From: Symbiodinium sp. CCMP2592 | Taxonomy: Eukaryota > Sar > Dinophyceae > Suessiales > Symbiodiniaceae | Length of the DNA stretch: 64,000 nt | Assembly (NCBI GenBank): GCA_905221615.1 | Contig: CAJNDT010000940.1 | Coordinates: 47,488-111,487, forward strand | Direction: 5' to 3' | Shown: in pieces, positions 1 to 13,072 of the stretch | Layout of the letters: each line of letters starts with the position of its first letter | Numbering within the stretch: position 1 is the first letter of the stretch | Notes under the pieces: generated by a model | Databases searched by the model: none | What the model was told of the DNA's origin: nothing | Seen by the model: the letters and a program-made list of their open reading frames with translations, nothing else | Program-made: the position numbers and the translations under genes

Positions 1-760
1 ATCCTGGGGACAAAGAAGGAGGACCTGCCGGAGAGCCAGTTCGCTTATCCTGAGGACAAAGAAGGAGGACCTGCCGGAGAGCCAGTTCGCTTATCCTGGT
101 GACAAAGAAGGAGGACCTGCCGGAGAGCCAGTTCACTTATCCTGCAAACAAAGAAGGCGGACCTGCCGGAGAGCCAGTTCGCTTATCCTGGGGACAAAGA
201 AGGAGGACCTGCCGCAGAGCCAGTTCGCTTATCCTGGGGACAAAGAAGGAGGACCTGCCGGAGAGCCAGTTCGCTTATCCTGGAGACAAAGAAGGAGGAC
301 CTGCCGGAGAGCCAGTTCGCTTATCCTGGGGGCCGGAGAGCCAGTTCGCTTATCCTGGGGGACAAAGAAGGAGGACCTGCCGGAGAGCCAGTTCGCTTAT
401 CCTGGGGACAAAGAAGGAGGACCTGCCAGGGAGCCAGTTCGCTTATCCTGGGGACAAAGAAGTAGGACCTGCCGGGGAGCTAGTTCGCTTATCCTGGAGA
501 AAAAGAAGGAGGACCTGCAGGAGAGCCAGTTCGCTTATCCTGGGAACCAAGAACGACAACCTGAATCAAAGAAGGAGGACCTGCCGGAGAGCTAGTTCGC
601 TTATTCTGGGGACAAAGAGGGAGGAAGAATTGCGGGAGAGCCAGTTCGCTTATCCTGGGGACAAAGAAGGAGGACCTGCCGAAGAGCCAGTTCGCTTATT
701 GTGGGGACAAAGAAGGAGGACCTGCTGGAGGGCCAGTTCACTTATCCAGGTGGCAAAGAT
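1..760 (+). repeat. 47-bp satellite, block I
   Basis: Tandem copies of a 47-bp unit that begins GACAAAGAAGGAGGACCTGC, continues CGGAGAGCCAGTTCGCTTAT and ends CCTGGGG. Units differ by scattered substitutions and small indels. Because 47 is not a multiple of 3 and the consensus has no stop in any forward frame, every forward frame stays open and cycles through the same 47-residue pattern. Long ORFs here are therefore a property of the repeat and are not evidence of a gene. The block runs off the left edge and decays after about 16 units. Confidence 0.95.
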
Positions 761-2107
<1,347 letters not shown>

Positions 2108-2359
2108 ATGGACGAGCCCGGAACTCAGAGCATCGTCCAAGTGCAGTGTATCGTAAGAGAACTTCGGTGTTCGGTTTCTACCGGCAGGCAAGTGAACGGG
2201 ACGCTGACCTTGCTGAGCGGAAAGAGCTTGAGTGCCAATGCGGACAAACTCAACAGTGTGTCTTACCTGACCCGGACGGCCGGACATGCATGCCTTAGAT
2301 CCGTTCGGTCTGTCACAGTGTCTCCCGAGGATGGCCAATTGTTCCGACTCAAGAAGTAG
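2108..2359 (+). CDS. Hypothetical small protein, doubtful
   Basis: An 83-codon frame starting at an ATG in a good context (gccATGg) shortly after a CTTCAG that could be a splice acceptor. The frame is open further upstream without an ATG, so it could also be a 3' exon. The translation has no motif, membrane segment or low-complexity bias that I recognise. It ends next to satellite block II. It could be noncoding; the start context is the only support. Confidence 0.2.
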   Translation: MDEPGTQSIVQVQCIVRELRCSVSTGRQVNGTLTLLSGKSLSANADKLNSVSYLTRTAGHACLRSVRSVTVSPEDGQLFRLKK

Positions 2360-2361
2360 GA

Positions 2362-4932
2362 CTTGCCTGGGAACAAAGAAGGAGGACCTGCCGCAGAGCC
2401 AGTTCGCTTATCTTGAAGACAAAGAAGGACCTGCCAGAGAGCCAGCTCGCTTATCGTGGGGACAAAGAAGGAGGACCTGCCGGAGAGCCAGTTCGCTTAT
2501 CTTGGTGCCAAAGAAGGAAGACCTGCCGGCGAGCCAGTCCGCCTACCTGGGGATCGCTTATCCTGGGGACAAAGAAGGAGGACCTGCCGGAGAGCCAGTT
2601 CGCTTATCCTGGGGACAAAGAAGGAGGACCTGCCGGAGAGCCAGTTCGCTTATCCTGGGAACAAAGAAGGAGGACTTGCCGGAGAGCTAGTTCGCTTATC
2701 CTGGGGACAAAGAAGGAGGAGGAATTGCGGGAGAGCCAGTTCGCTTGTCCTGGGGACAAAGAAGAAGGACCTGCCAGAGAGCCAGTTCGCTTCCGAGCCA
2801 GTTCGCTTATCCTGGGGACAAAGGAGGACCTGCCGGAGAGCCAGTTCGCTTATCCTGAGGACAAAGAAGGAGAACTCGCCGGAGAGCCAGTTCGCTTATC
2901 CTGGAGAACCTGCCATAGAGCCAGTTCGCTTATGCTCATAACAAAGAAGGAGGACCTGCCGGAGAGCAAGTTCGCTTATCGTGGGGACAAAGAAGGAGGA
3001 CCTTCCGGAGAGCCAGTTCGCTTATCCTGGAGACAAAGAAGGAGGACCTGCCGGAGAGCCAGTTCGCTTATCCTGGTGCCTTAAGGAGGAGCTGCCGGAG
3101 AGCCAGTTCGCTTATTGCGCGGATAAAGAAGGAGGATCTGCCGGAGAGCCAGTTCGCTTATCAGCAAGACCCGCCGGAGAGCCAGTTCGCTTATCCTGGG
3201 GACAAAGAAGGAGGACCTGCCGGAGAGCCAGTTCGCTTATCCTGGGGACAAAGAAGGAGGACCTGCCGGAGAGCCAGTTCGCTTATTTGGGGAAAAAGAA
3301 GGAGGACTTGCCGAGGATGGCGTCGCCCGTCAGGGGCGCTTCCAAGAGCAAATTGCGGACTATGCGGGGCGTAAACTGTTCCTGCACCAAATTGAAGCTG
3401 CCGGAGAGCCAGTTCGCTTATCCTGGGGACAAAGATCGCTTATCCTGGGGACAAAGAAGGAGGACCTGCCGGAGAGCCAGTTCGCTTAGCCTGGGGACAA
3501 AGAAGGAGGACCTGCCGGAGAGCCAGTTCGCTTATCCTGGGGACAAAGAAGGAGAACCTGCCGGAGAGCCAGTTCGCTTATCCTGGGGACAAAGAAAGAA
3601 AACCTGCCGGAGAGCCAGTTCGCTTATCCTGGGGACAAAGAAGGAGGACCCGCCGGAGAGCCAGTTCGCTTATCCTGGAGAACCTGCCATAGAGCCAGTT
3701 CGCTTATGCTCATAACAAAGAAGGAGGGCCTGCCGGAGAGCAAGTTCGCTTATCGTGGGGACAAAGAAGGAGGACCTGCAAGAGAGCCAGTTCGCTTATT
3801 TAGGGGACAAAGAAGGAGGACCTGCCGGAGAGCCAGTTCGCTTATCCTGGGGACAAAGGAGGACCTGCCGGAGAGCCACTTCGCTTATCCTGGGGACAAA
3901 GAAGGAAAACCTGCCGGAGAGCCAGTTCGCTTATCCTGGGGACAAAGGAGGACCTGCTGAAAAGCCACTTCGCTTGCCCTGGTGAGAAAGAAGGAGGCCT
4001 GCCGGAGAGCAAGTTCGCTTTTTTTGGTGACAGAGAAAGAGAATTTGTCGGAGAGCCAGTTCGCTTATCTTGGGGACGAAGCAGGAGGACCTGCCGGAGA
4101 GCCAGTTCGCTTATCCTGGGGACAAAGAAGGAGGACCTGCCGGAGAGCCAGTTCGCTTGTTCTGTGGACAAAGAAGGAGGACCTGCCGGAGAGCCAGTTC
4201 GCCTATCCTGGGGACAAAGAAGGAGGACTTGCCGGAGAGCCAGTTCGCTTATCCTGGGGACAAAGAAGGAGCTGCCGTGAGAGCCAGTTTGACAAAGAAT
4301 GAAGACCTGCCGGAGAGCCAGTTCGCTTATCCTGGGGACAGAGAAGGAGGACCTGCCGGAGAGCCAGTTCGCTTATCCTGGAGACAAAGAAGGAGGACCT
4401 GCCGGAGAGCCAGTTCGCTTATCCTGGCTGGGCACAAAAAGGAAGACTTGCCGGAGAGCCAGTTCGCTTATCCTGGGGACAAAGAAGGAGGACCTGCCGG
4501 AGAGCCAGTTCGCTTATCCTGGGGACAAAGAAGGAGGACCTGCCGGAGAGCCAGTTCGCTTATCCTGGGAACACAGAAGGAGGACTTGCCGGAGAGCCAG
4601 TTCGCTTATCCTGGGGACAAAGAAGGAGAGTGGGGACAGAAGGAGGACCTGCCGGAAAGCCAGTTCGTTTATCCTGGGGACAGAGAAGGAGGACCTGCCG
4701 GAGAGCCAGTTCGCTTATCCTGGCTGGGTCCAAAAAAGAAGACCTGCCGGAGAGCGAGTCCTGGGGACAAAGAAGGAGAGCCAGTTCGCTTATCCTGGGG
4801 ACAAAGAAGGAGGACCTGCCGGAGAGCCAGTTCACTTATTGTGGGGACAAAGAAGGAGGACCTGCCGGAGAGCCAGTTCGCTTATCCTGGAGACAAAGAA
4901 GGAGGACCTGCCGGAGAGCCAGTTCGCTTATC
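2362..4932 (+). repeat. 47-bp satellite, block II
   Basis: About 50 units, more diverged than block V. Many are truncated or joined out of register. A foreign stretch at roughly 3314-3400 interrupts the array, and some units carry the variant GGAGAACCTGCCATAGAGCC followed by TTATGCTCATAACAAAG. That same variant pair recurs in block III near 6965-7000, which suggests block-level duplication inside the satellite. Confidence 0.93.
3314..3400. other. Non-satellite insertion in the array
   Basis: About 87 bp without resemblance to the 47-bp unit, flanked by normal units. I see no terminal repeats or target-site duplication that would explain how it arrived. Confidence 0.6.
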
Positions 4933-5047
4933 TCGCTCCAGGATTAACTTCTTTGGGGCCCCTCAACTATCTCAGATCGTTTTTGTTGCAGCTTCAGTGC
5001 TCTAAATGCTTTTTTGTTGTGGATCTGAAGTTAGCAGCTCTCCAGCC

Positions 5048-5908
5048 ATGGAGCGGTCTGTTGCGCCTGCTAGCGCGATTAAGCGCCGGCGCCGTTCACC
5101 GATTGTGCAGTGGGCGGGGGTGCTGAGGGCGTGCTCGCGGACGTGGCAGCAGCGGTTGCAGCACCTGCCGTCCCCCGCCGGCGTGCTCGTGAACAGGTGC
5201 CTGGCGGGGACCGCACATGCACTCCTTCGGCTGCCCGACACTGCCTTCCTGAGTGGCGTCTTGAATTTCTCCACGGCCCCTGCTTGGGGCCAGTATCGCT
5301 CGCTGTGGCAAGCCGAAGGTCCGTGGAACCAACGTCGTGGCCGTTTGGAGTTGCCACAGCCGCTGCTGGACATCGAGAACGTGGTGCAAGACCTGGATGT
5401 GGCGCGGCGCCTCGCGACAACGTGCAACCCTTTGCGGCCCTTTCTGAAGCAGACGGCATCGTCGTTGCAGGCCTTTGCGAAGAAACGCTGCAGAGAGGTG
5501 GAGCGCGAGGTGGCCGAGCGCCGGCAGCGCGAAGCCCTGGAGATTCGGGATCTGCACCAGCACCCCCTCTGCGACCTGCTGGATCACGTGGTGTCCTACT
5601 CGGCCAGCGAAGGCGAAAGGAACGGCTGTCTGATGGTGGACGAAGACATTCTGCGGAATCTCGGCTACCGTCATGTACGGCGCCTGGCCAAGGCAGGGTT
5701 TGGGTTCCGCGTAGAGAGCCTTGCACAGATCAGCAATCTTCGGGAGGCCGCTAAATTTAGCAAGCCGCGCTGGAAGCGGCAGTTGCAAGCAGGAACGCTG
5801 CGGGCCGCCGTGACCGTGCAGGTCGCAGCCAACATGGGGCTACGGCTGGTGTGGCAAGGCCCAGTGCGCCGCGCCTTCTTGTTTTTTACGTTTCACAGAG
5901 ACGCATGA
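5048..5908 (+). CDS. Hypothetical 286-aa protein
   Basis: A single open frame isolated between two satellite blocks. I chose the ATG in the context ccATGg. About 50-60 nt upstream lies a pyrimidine-rich stretch ending TTTTTGTTGCAG, a plausible trans-splice or intron acceptor, and the frame has no better ATG. The N-terminus has a basic run (KRRRR near residue 15) resembling a nuclear localisation signal. The middle (about residues 120-185) is charged and probably helical, with a stretch rich in Glu, Arg and Gln. I recognise no catalytic motif or domain and assign no function. Composition is non-repetitive and high-GC like the other genes here, which makes real coding likely. Confidence 0.55.
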   Translation: MERSVAPASAIKRRRRSPIVQWAGVLRACSRTWQQRLQHLPSPAGVLVNRCLAGTAHALLRLPDTAFLSGVLNFSTAPAWGQYRSLWQAEGPWNQRRGRLELPQPLLDIENVVQDLDVARRLATTCNPLRPFLKQTASSLQAFAKKRCREVEREVAERRQREALEIRDLHQHPLCDLLDHVVSYSASEGERNGCLMVDEDILRNLGYRHVRRLAKAGFGFRVESLAQISNLREAAKFSKPRWKRQLQAGTLRAAVTVQVAANMGLRLVWQGPVRRAFLFFTFHRDA

Positions 5909-6125
5909 GCTTCCCGTCTGCTGACAAGAAAAGAGAAGCCGCTCCGGACAACTAGCATCGATCACAATGACTCGGGCCGCATGTAGCTGTGATGCTTCCC
6001 GTTTTGACTTTCAGCTTCCACTGCCGACGAAACCACAGCGCCTGGCGTGCAAACCAAGTCACTAGACACTACTCAGACAAAGAAGTCTTTTACGGAGCCC
6101 CTTAAATAAGAACATGGCTAGTTCG

Positions 6126-8740
6126 CCCGTCTCCAGGACAAAGAAGGAGGACCTGCCGGGAAAGCCAATTTGCTCATCCTAGGGACAAAGAAGGAGGACC
6201 TGCCGGAGAGCCAGTTCGCGCATCCGAGTGACAAAGAACCTGTCGGAGAGCCAGTTCACTTATCCTGGGAGCAAAGGAGGACCTGCCGGAGAGCCAGTTC
6301 ATTCCCGGTAAACAAGAAGAGGACCTGCCGGAGAGCCAAGTCGCTTATCCTAGGGGCAAAGAAGGCGGACCTGCCGGAGAGCCAATTCGCTTATCCTGGG
6401 GACAAAGAAGGAGGACCTGCCGGAGAGCCAGTTCGCTTATCCTGGGGACAAAGAAGGAGGACCTGCCGGAGAGCCAGTTCGCTTATCCTGGGAGCAAAGG
6501 AGGACCTGCCGGAGAGCCAGTTCATTCCCGGTAAACAAGAAGAGGACCTGCCGGAGAGCCAAGTCGCTTATCCTGGGGACAGCCAGTTCGCTTATCCTGG
6601 GGACAAAGGAGGACCTGCCGGAGAGCCAGTTCGCTTATCCTGGGGACAAAGAAGGAAAACCTGCCGGAGAGCCAGTTCGCTTATCCTGGGGACAAAGAAG
6701 GAGGACCTGCCGGAGAGCCAGTTCGCTTATCCTGGGGACGAAGAAGGAAGACCTGCTGGAGGGTTAGTTCGCTTATCCTGGGACAAAGGAAGGGGGACCT
6801 GTCGGGAGAGCTAGTTCGCTTATCCTGAGGAAAAAGAAGGAGGACCTGCCTGAGAACCAGTTCGCTTATCCTGGGGACAAAGAAGGAGGACCTGCCGGAG
6901 AGCCAGTTCGCTTATCCTGGGGACAAAGAAGGAGGACCCGCCGGAGAGCCAGCTCGCTTATCCTGGAAAACCTGCCATAGAGCAAGTTCGCCTATGCTCA
7001 TAACAAAGAAGGAGGACCTGCCGGAGAGCAAGTTCGCTTATCGTGGGGACAAAGAAGGAGGACCTGCCGGAGAGCCAGTTCGCTTATCCTGGAGACAAAG
7101 AAGGAGGACCTGCCGGAGAGCCAGTTCGCTTATATTGGGGACAAAGAAGGAGGACCTGCCGGAAAGCCAGTTCGCTTATATTGGGGACAAAGAAGGAGGA
7201 CCTGCCGGAGAGCCACTTCGCTTATCCTGGGGACAAAGAAAGAGGACCTGCCGGAGAGCCAGTTCGCTTATCCTGGAGACAAAGAAGGAGGACCTGCCGG
7301 AGAGCCAGTTCGCTTATCCTAGGGACAAGGAAGGAGGACCTTATCCTGGGGACAAAGAAGGAGGACCTGCCGGAGAGCCAGTTCGCTTATCTTGGGGACA
7401 AAGAAGGAGGACCTGCCGGAGAGGCAGTTCGCTTATCCTGGGGACAAAGAAGGAGGACCTGCCGGAGAGCGAGTTCGCTTATCCTGGGGACAAAGAAGGA
7501 GGACCTGCCGGGAGAGCCGCTTCGCTTATCCTGGGGACAAAGAAGGAGGACCTGCTGGAGAGCCGGATCGCTTATCCTGGGAACAAAGAAGGAGGACCTG
7601 CTGGAAAGCAAGTTCGCTTATCCTGGGGACAAAGAAGGAGGACCTGCTGGAGAGCCAGTTCGCTTATCCTGGGGACAAAGAAGAAGGACCTGCCGGAGAG
7701 TCAGCTCGCTTATCCTGGGGACAAAGAAGGAGGACCTGCCGGAGAGCCAGTTCGCTTATCCTGGGGACAAAGAAGGAGGACCTGCCGGAGAGCCAGTTCG
7801 CTCATCCTGGGGACAAAGAAGGAGGACCTGCCGGAGAGCCAGTTCGCTTATCCTGGGGACAAAGAAGGAGGACCTGCCGCAGAGCCAGTTCGCTTATCCT
7901 GGGGACAAAGAAGGAGGACCTGCCGGAGAGCCAGTTCGCTTATCCTGGGGACAAAGAAGGAGAACCTGCCGGAGAGCCAGTTCGCTGATCCTGGGGACAA
8001 AGAAGGAGGACCTGCCGGAGAGCCAGTTCGCTTATCCTGGGGACAAAGAAGGAGGACCTGCCGGAGAGCCAGTTCGCTTATCCTGGGGACAAAGAAGGAG
8101 GACCTGCCGGAGAGCCAGTTCGCTTATCCTGGGGACAAAGAAGGAGGACCTGCCGGAGAGCGAAGTTCGCTTATCCTGGGGACAAAGAAGGAGGACTGCC
8201 GGAGCGCAGTTCGCTTATCCTGGGGACAAAGAAGAAGGACCTGCCGGAGAGACAGTTCGCTTCTCCTGGGGACAAAGAAGGAGGACCTGCCGGAGAGCCA
8301 CTTCGCTTATCCTGGGGACAAAGAAGGAGGACCTGCCGGAGAGCCAGTTCGCTTATCCTGGGGACAAAGAAGGAGGACCTGCCGGAGAGCAAGTTCGCTT
8401 ATCCTGGGGACAAAGAAGGAGGACCTGCCGGAGAGACAGTTCGCTTATCCTGGGGACAAAGAAGGAGGACCTGCCGGAGAGCCAGTTTGCTTATCCTGGT
8501 GACAAAGAAGGAGGACCTGCCGGAGAGCCAGTTCGCTTATCCTGGGGACTGCCGGAGAGCCAGTTCGCTTATCCTGGGAACAAAGAAGGAGGACTTGCCG
8601 GAGAGCCGGTCCTGTTATCCTGGGGACAAAGAAGGAGGACCTGCCGGAGAGCCAGTTTGCTTATCCTGGGGACAAAGAAGGAGGACCTGCCGGAGAGTCA
8701 GTTCGCTGATCCTGGGGACAAAGAAGGAGGACTATGCGGA
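6126..8740 (+). repeat. 47-bp satellite, block III
   Basis: About 55 units. The first part (6126-7000) is irregular and includes a repeated subunit with ATTCCCGGTAAACAAGAAG. The second part (7000-8740) is close to consensus, giving forward frames of about 500 and 600 codons that are satellite translations. The right end passes directly into the 635-bp repeat. Confidence 0.95.
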
Positions 8741-11700
8741 GGGCTAGATCACAACAGGACTTCGCGACGGGCTAATTTGCTCTGGGTGCCACCTGGCGAC
8801 AGAAGACAAGTTTTCGGTGACCTAGTCTTGAGTAGGTTTTGCTGGGCTTTGCTATGAATTTCTGAGCATACCCATTTGTTTCGAATTGGGCACAACGATG
8901 TCATCGTCTCGGCAAAGAACGATGACTTTCCGCAGGGCGAGAATGCTTATCCAGGGGAGAAAGAAGGAGGACTATGCGGAGGGCTAGATCACAACAGGAC
9001 TTCGCGACGGGCTAGTTTTGCTCTGGGTGCCACCTGGCCGCAGAACACAAGTCTGGGGTGACCCGAGAGTGCAGTGACTCACGTCTGGAGTGACTCAATG
9101 CTGGGGTGACTCAGGTCTGGCACACCCAGTCCTGAGGTGACCCAGCTCTTGAGGTGATCCAGTCTTGGGGTGATGCAGTCTTGGGGTGACCTAGTCCTGA
9201 GCAGATTTTGCTTAGTTTTGTTGTGAGAATTAGCATATTACAGTACACCCAACAAGCAAAAACGAACCAGTTGTTTTGACTTGCGCGCAATGCTGTCATT
9301 GTCGCGGCAAAGAACGACGACTTTCCGCGGGGCGAGAACACTTATCCAGGGGAGAGAGAAGGAGGACTATGCCGAGGGCTAGATCACAACAGGACTTCGC
9401 GACGGGCTAGTTTGCTCTGGGTGCCACCTGGCCGCAGAACACAAGTTTGGGGTGACCTAGTGTTGAGCAGATTTTGCTGTGCTTTGCTATGAACTCTTGA
9501 GCATACCCATTTGTTTCGAATTGGACACAACGATGTCATCGTCGCGGCAAAGAACGACGAGTTTCCGCAGGGCGAGAACGCTTATCCAAGGGAGAAAGAA
9601 GGAGGACTATGCGGAGAGCTAGATCACAACAGGACTTCGCGACGGGCTAGTTTTGCTCTGGGTGCCACCTGGCCGCAGAACACAAGTCTGGGGTGACCCG
9701 AGAGTGCAGTGACTCACGTCTGGAGTGACTCAATGCTGGGGTGACTCAGGTCTGGCACACCCAGTCCTGAGGTGACCCAGCTCTTGAGGTGATCCAGTCT
9801 TGGGGTGATGCAGTCTTGGGGTGACCTAGTCCTGAGCAGATTTTGCTTGGTTTTGTTGTGAGAATTAGCTTATTATAGTACACCCAACAGGCAAAAACGA
9901 ACCAGTTGTTCTGACTTGCGCGCAATGCTGTCATTGTCGCGGCAAAGAACGACGACTTTCCGCGGGGCGAGAACGCTTATCCAGGGGAGAGAGAAGGAGG
10001 ACTATGCCGAGGGCTAGATCACAACAGGACTTCGCGACGGGCTAGTTTGCTCTGGGTGCCACCTGGCCGCAGAACACAAGTTTGGGGTGACCTAGTGTTG
10101 AGCAGATTTTGCTGTGCTTTGCTATGAATTCTTGAGCATACCCGTTTGTTTCGAATTGGACACAACGATGTCATCGTCGCGGCAAAGAACGATGACTTTC
10201 CGCAGGGCGAGAACACTTATCCAGGGGAGAAGAAGGAGGACTATGCGGAGGGCTAGATCACAGCAGGACTTCGCGACGGGCTAGTTTTGCTCTGGGTGCC
10301 ACCTGGCCGCAGAACACAAGTCTGGGGTGACCCGAGAGTGCAGTGACTCACGTCTGGAGTGACTCAATGCTGGGGTGACTCAGGTCTGGCACACCCAGTC
10401 CTGAGGTGACCCAGCTCTTGAGGTGATCCAGTCTTGGGGTGATGCAGTCTTGGGGTGACCTAGTCCTGAGCAGATTTTGCTTAGTTTTGTTGTGAGAATT
10501 AGCTTATTATAGTACACCCAACAGGCAAAAACGAACCAGTTGTTTTGACTTGCGCGCAATGCTGTCATCGTCGCGGCAAAGAACGACGACTTTCCGCGGG
10601 GCGAGAACGCTTATCCAGGGGAGAGAGAAGGAGGACTATGCCGAGGGCTAGATCACAACAGGACTTCGCGACGGGCTAGTTTGCTCTGTGTGCCACCTGG
10701 CCGCAGAACACAAGTTTGGGGTGACCTAGTGTTGAGCAGATTTTGCTGTGCTTTGCTATGAATTCTTGAGCATACCCATTTGTTTCGAACTGGACACAAC
10801 GATGTCATCGTCGCGGCAAAAAACGACGTGTTTCCGCAGGGCGAGAACGCTTATCCAGGGGAGAAAGAAGGAGGACTACGCAGAGGGCTAGATCACAGCA
10901 GGACTTCGCGACGGGCTAGTTTTGCTCTGGGTGCCACCTGGCCGCAGAACACAAGTCTGGGGTGACACGAGAGTGCAGTGACTCACGTCTGGAGTGACTC
11001 AATGCTGGGGTGACTCAGGTCTGGCACACCCAGTCCTGAGGTGACCCAGCTCTTGAGGTGATCCAGTCTTGGGGTGATGCAGTCTTGGGGTGACCTAGTC
11101 TTGAGCAGATTTTGCATAGTTTTGTTGTGAGAGTTAGCTTATTATAGTACACCCAACGTGCAAAAACGAACCAGTTGTTTTGACTTGCGCACAACGCTGC
11201 CATCTTCGCGGACGACGACTTCCCGCAGGGCGAGAACGCTTATCCAGGGGAGAAAGAAGGAGGACTATGCGGAGGGCTAGATCGCAACAGGACTTCGCGA
11301 CGGGCTAGTTTGCTCTGGGTGCCACCTGGCGACAGAAGACAAGCTTTCGATGACCTAGTCTTGAGTAGGTTTTGCTGGGCTTTGCTATGAATTTTTTTTG
11401 AGCATACCCATTTGTTTCGAATTGGACACAACGATGTCATCGTCGCGGCAAAGAACGATGACTTTCCGCAGGGCGAGAACGCTTATCCAGGGGAGAAGAA
11501 GGAGGACTATGCGGAGGGCTAGATCATAGCAGGACTTCGCGACGGGCTAGTTTTGCTCTGGGTGCCACCTGGCCGCAGAACACAAGTCTGGGGTGACCCG
11601 AGAGTGCAGTGACTCACGTCTGGAGTGACTCAATGCTGGGGTGACTCAGGTCTGGCACACCCAGTCCTGAGGTGACCCAGCTCTTGAGGTGATCCAGTCT

Positions 11701-12165
11701 TGGGGTGATGCAGTCCTGGGGTGACCTAGTCTTGAGCAGATTTTGCATGGTTTTGTTGTGAGAATTAGCTTATTATCGTACACGCAACGGGCAAAAACGA
11801 ACCAGTTGTTTTGACTTGCGCACAACGCTGCCATCGTCGTGGACGACGACTTCCCGCAGGGCGAGAACGCTTATCCAGGGGAGAAAGAAGGAGGACTATG
11901 CGGAGGGCTAGATCGCAACAGCACTTCGCGACGGGCTTGTTTGCTTGCTTCTGGAAGCCACCTGGCCGCAGAACACAAGTCTGCGGCGCCCTAGACTTGC
12001 AGTCTTGGGGTGACCTAATCTTGAGCAGATTTTGCTTTGTTTTGTTGCGACAACTAGTGTATTGTTAGTACACCCAACCGGCAAAGACGAAACATTTGTT
12101 TCGAATTGGACACAACGCTGCCATCGCCGCGGCAAAGAACAACGACTTTCTGCAGGGCGAGAGAC
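8735..12165 (+). repeat. Higher-order tandem repeat, period about 635 bp
   Basis: Landmarks such as GATCACAACAGGACTTCGCG recur at alternating spacings of roughly 240 and 400 bp, giving about five copies of a composite unit near 635 bp. The long half carries a run of TGACTC/GGGGTGA motifs (9060-9200 and equivalents). Each half carries a copy of CTTATCCAGGGGAGAAAGAA followed by GGAGGACTATGCGGAGGGCTAG, which aligns with the 47-bp satellite unit. Each unit also has a 61-codon open frame beginning in TTTGTTTCGAATTGG DNA. It is repeated with the array and has no known domain, so I do not call it a gene. Confidence 0.9.
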
Positions 12166-12723
12166 ATGTCTGAGGCAGTGACACAAGATATTCCCGAGCA
12201 TGGTTTTCCAGGCCTAGTGTCTCCCAAAGCAAAGCAACGGCTTGCTTCAGAAGTTGCCGCTTGCTCTTTCCTATCCGGATTTGCTGTAGCTTTCATGCTC
12301 AGAGCTGTTGCTGCTAGCAGTGCGGTTGTCGAAACAGCCATGATGCTTCTGATCTTTTGGGAGTTCACCTACCAGCACCGGCGGCCGAATGGCTACATCG
12401 CCCGTAACAGCGAGAAGCTGGTTCTCTGCAGCCTAACCACTCAGCAACTTGGCTTGCACGACCCACTAGCCTCACTAACTGAGTGTGTGTCGTGCTCTGC
12501 AGCAACTCCGGAGGCGTTCCTCGGCGTTGCTATGCTTGTTCGTCACCCGAGACGGCAAATGCACAAATGGACACGGCGGATGGTCTCTCACGCGAGTGGG
12601 TCCACTTCTCCTGCTACAAGCTCATTTCCACTCCGCGGACCCCGGCAGGTGGGACACGTGGCTTACACTTGCCGGATGCTCGGCGGCAAACAGTCACGCG
12701 GCCAGACGCAGGTTGCAGACTGA
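12166..12723 (+). CDS. Hypothetical protein with a hydrophobic segment
   Basis: A 185-codon frame starting at the first ATG after the last 635-bp repeat copy; the frame extends upstream into the repeat itself, so that part is probably not coding. Residues about 27-65 include a hydrophobic stretch long enough for one or two membrane helices, followed by a basic region. After about position 12480 another forward frame looks more protein-like: it holds C-x2-C, then 21 residues, then H-x2-C, with the sequence EWVHFSCYKL. An AG acceptor (CTCTGCAG) sits at about 12502, so a spliced gene that changes frame here is possible. Function unknown; the C2HC-like pattern resembles the one in the protein at 13859-14461. 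Confidence 0.35.
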   Translation: MSEAVTQDIPEHGFPGLVSPKAKQRLASEVAACSFLSGFAVAFMLRAVAASSAVVETAMMLLIFWEFTYQHRRPNGYIARNSEKLVLCSLTTQQLGLHDPLASLTECVSCSAATPEAFLGVAMLVRHPRRQMHKWTRRMVSHASGSTSPATSSFPLRGPRQVGHVAYTCRMLGGKQSRGQTQVAD

Positions 12724-13072
12724 ACACCCGGAGTCCAGCCAAGGAACGGGATGCCATTTTGCCGGGCCACATCCAAAGTGGGGCCACGTTGTTTCACTCC
12801 AACTGGCCAGCTGCTACTTCGCCGTCGTCCCTGTGCATAGGGCTGTAGCTTTCTAACGAGTCTCACAATCGCCCGGCAGTGGCATCTGGCGATGCCCCAG
12901 CGAAAATCTAGAAAATCTACGCCCTGGACGCGTGCAACATGATTTTACTTGCCAGTCGAGAGTATGAACGCCCGGTAAACACAGCGAACCTTCTGGCTCA
13001 CGAAGCGTCCACATGTTGCTAGGCCAAGGAAGACTGCAACCTGTCGGTGTTCTAGTTTCATTGCGGGCGAGC

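Noticed and set aside
2413-4947. Overlapping frames of 100-310 codons in the satellite
   Set aside because: They follow from a stop-free 47-bp unit; overlapping frames give the same peptide pattern in different registers.
8876-9061. Recurring 61-codon frame in the 635-bp repeat as a gene family
   Set aside because: Repeated only as part of the tandem unit, interrupted in several copies, no domain; kept as a repeat property.
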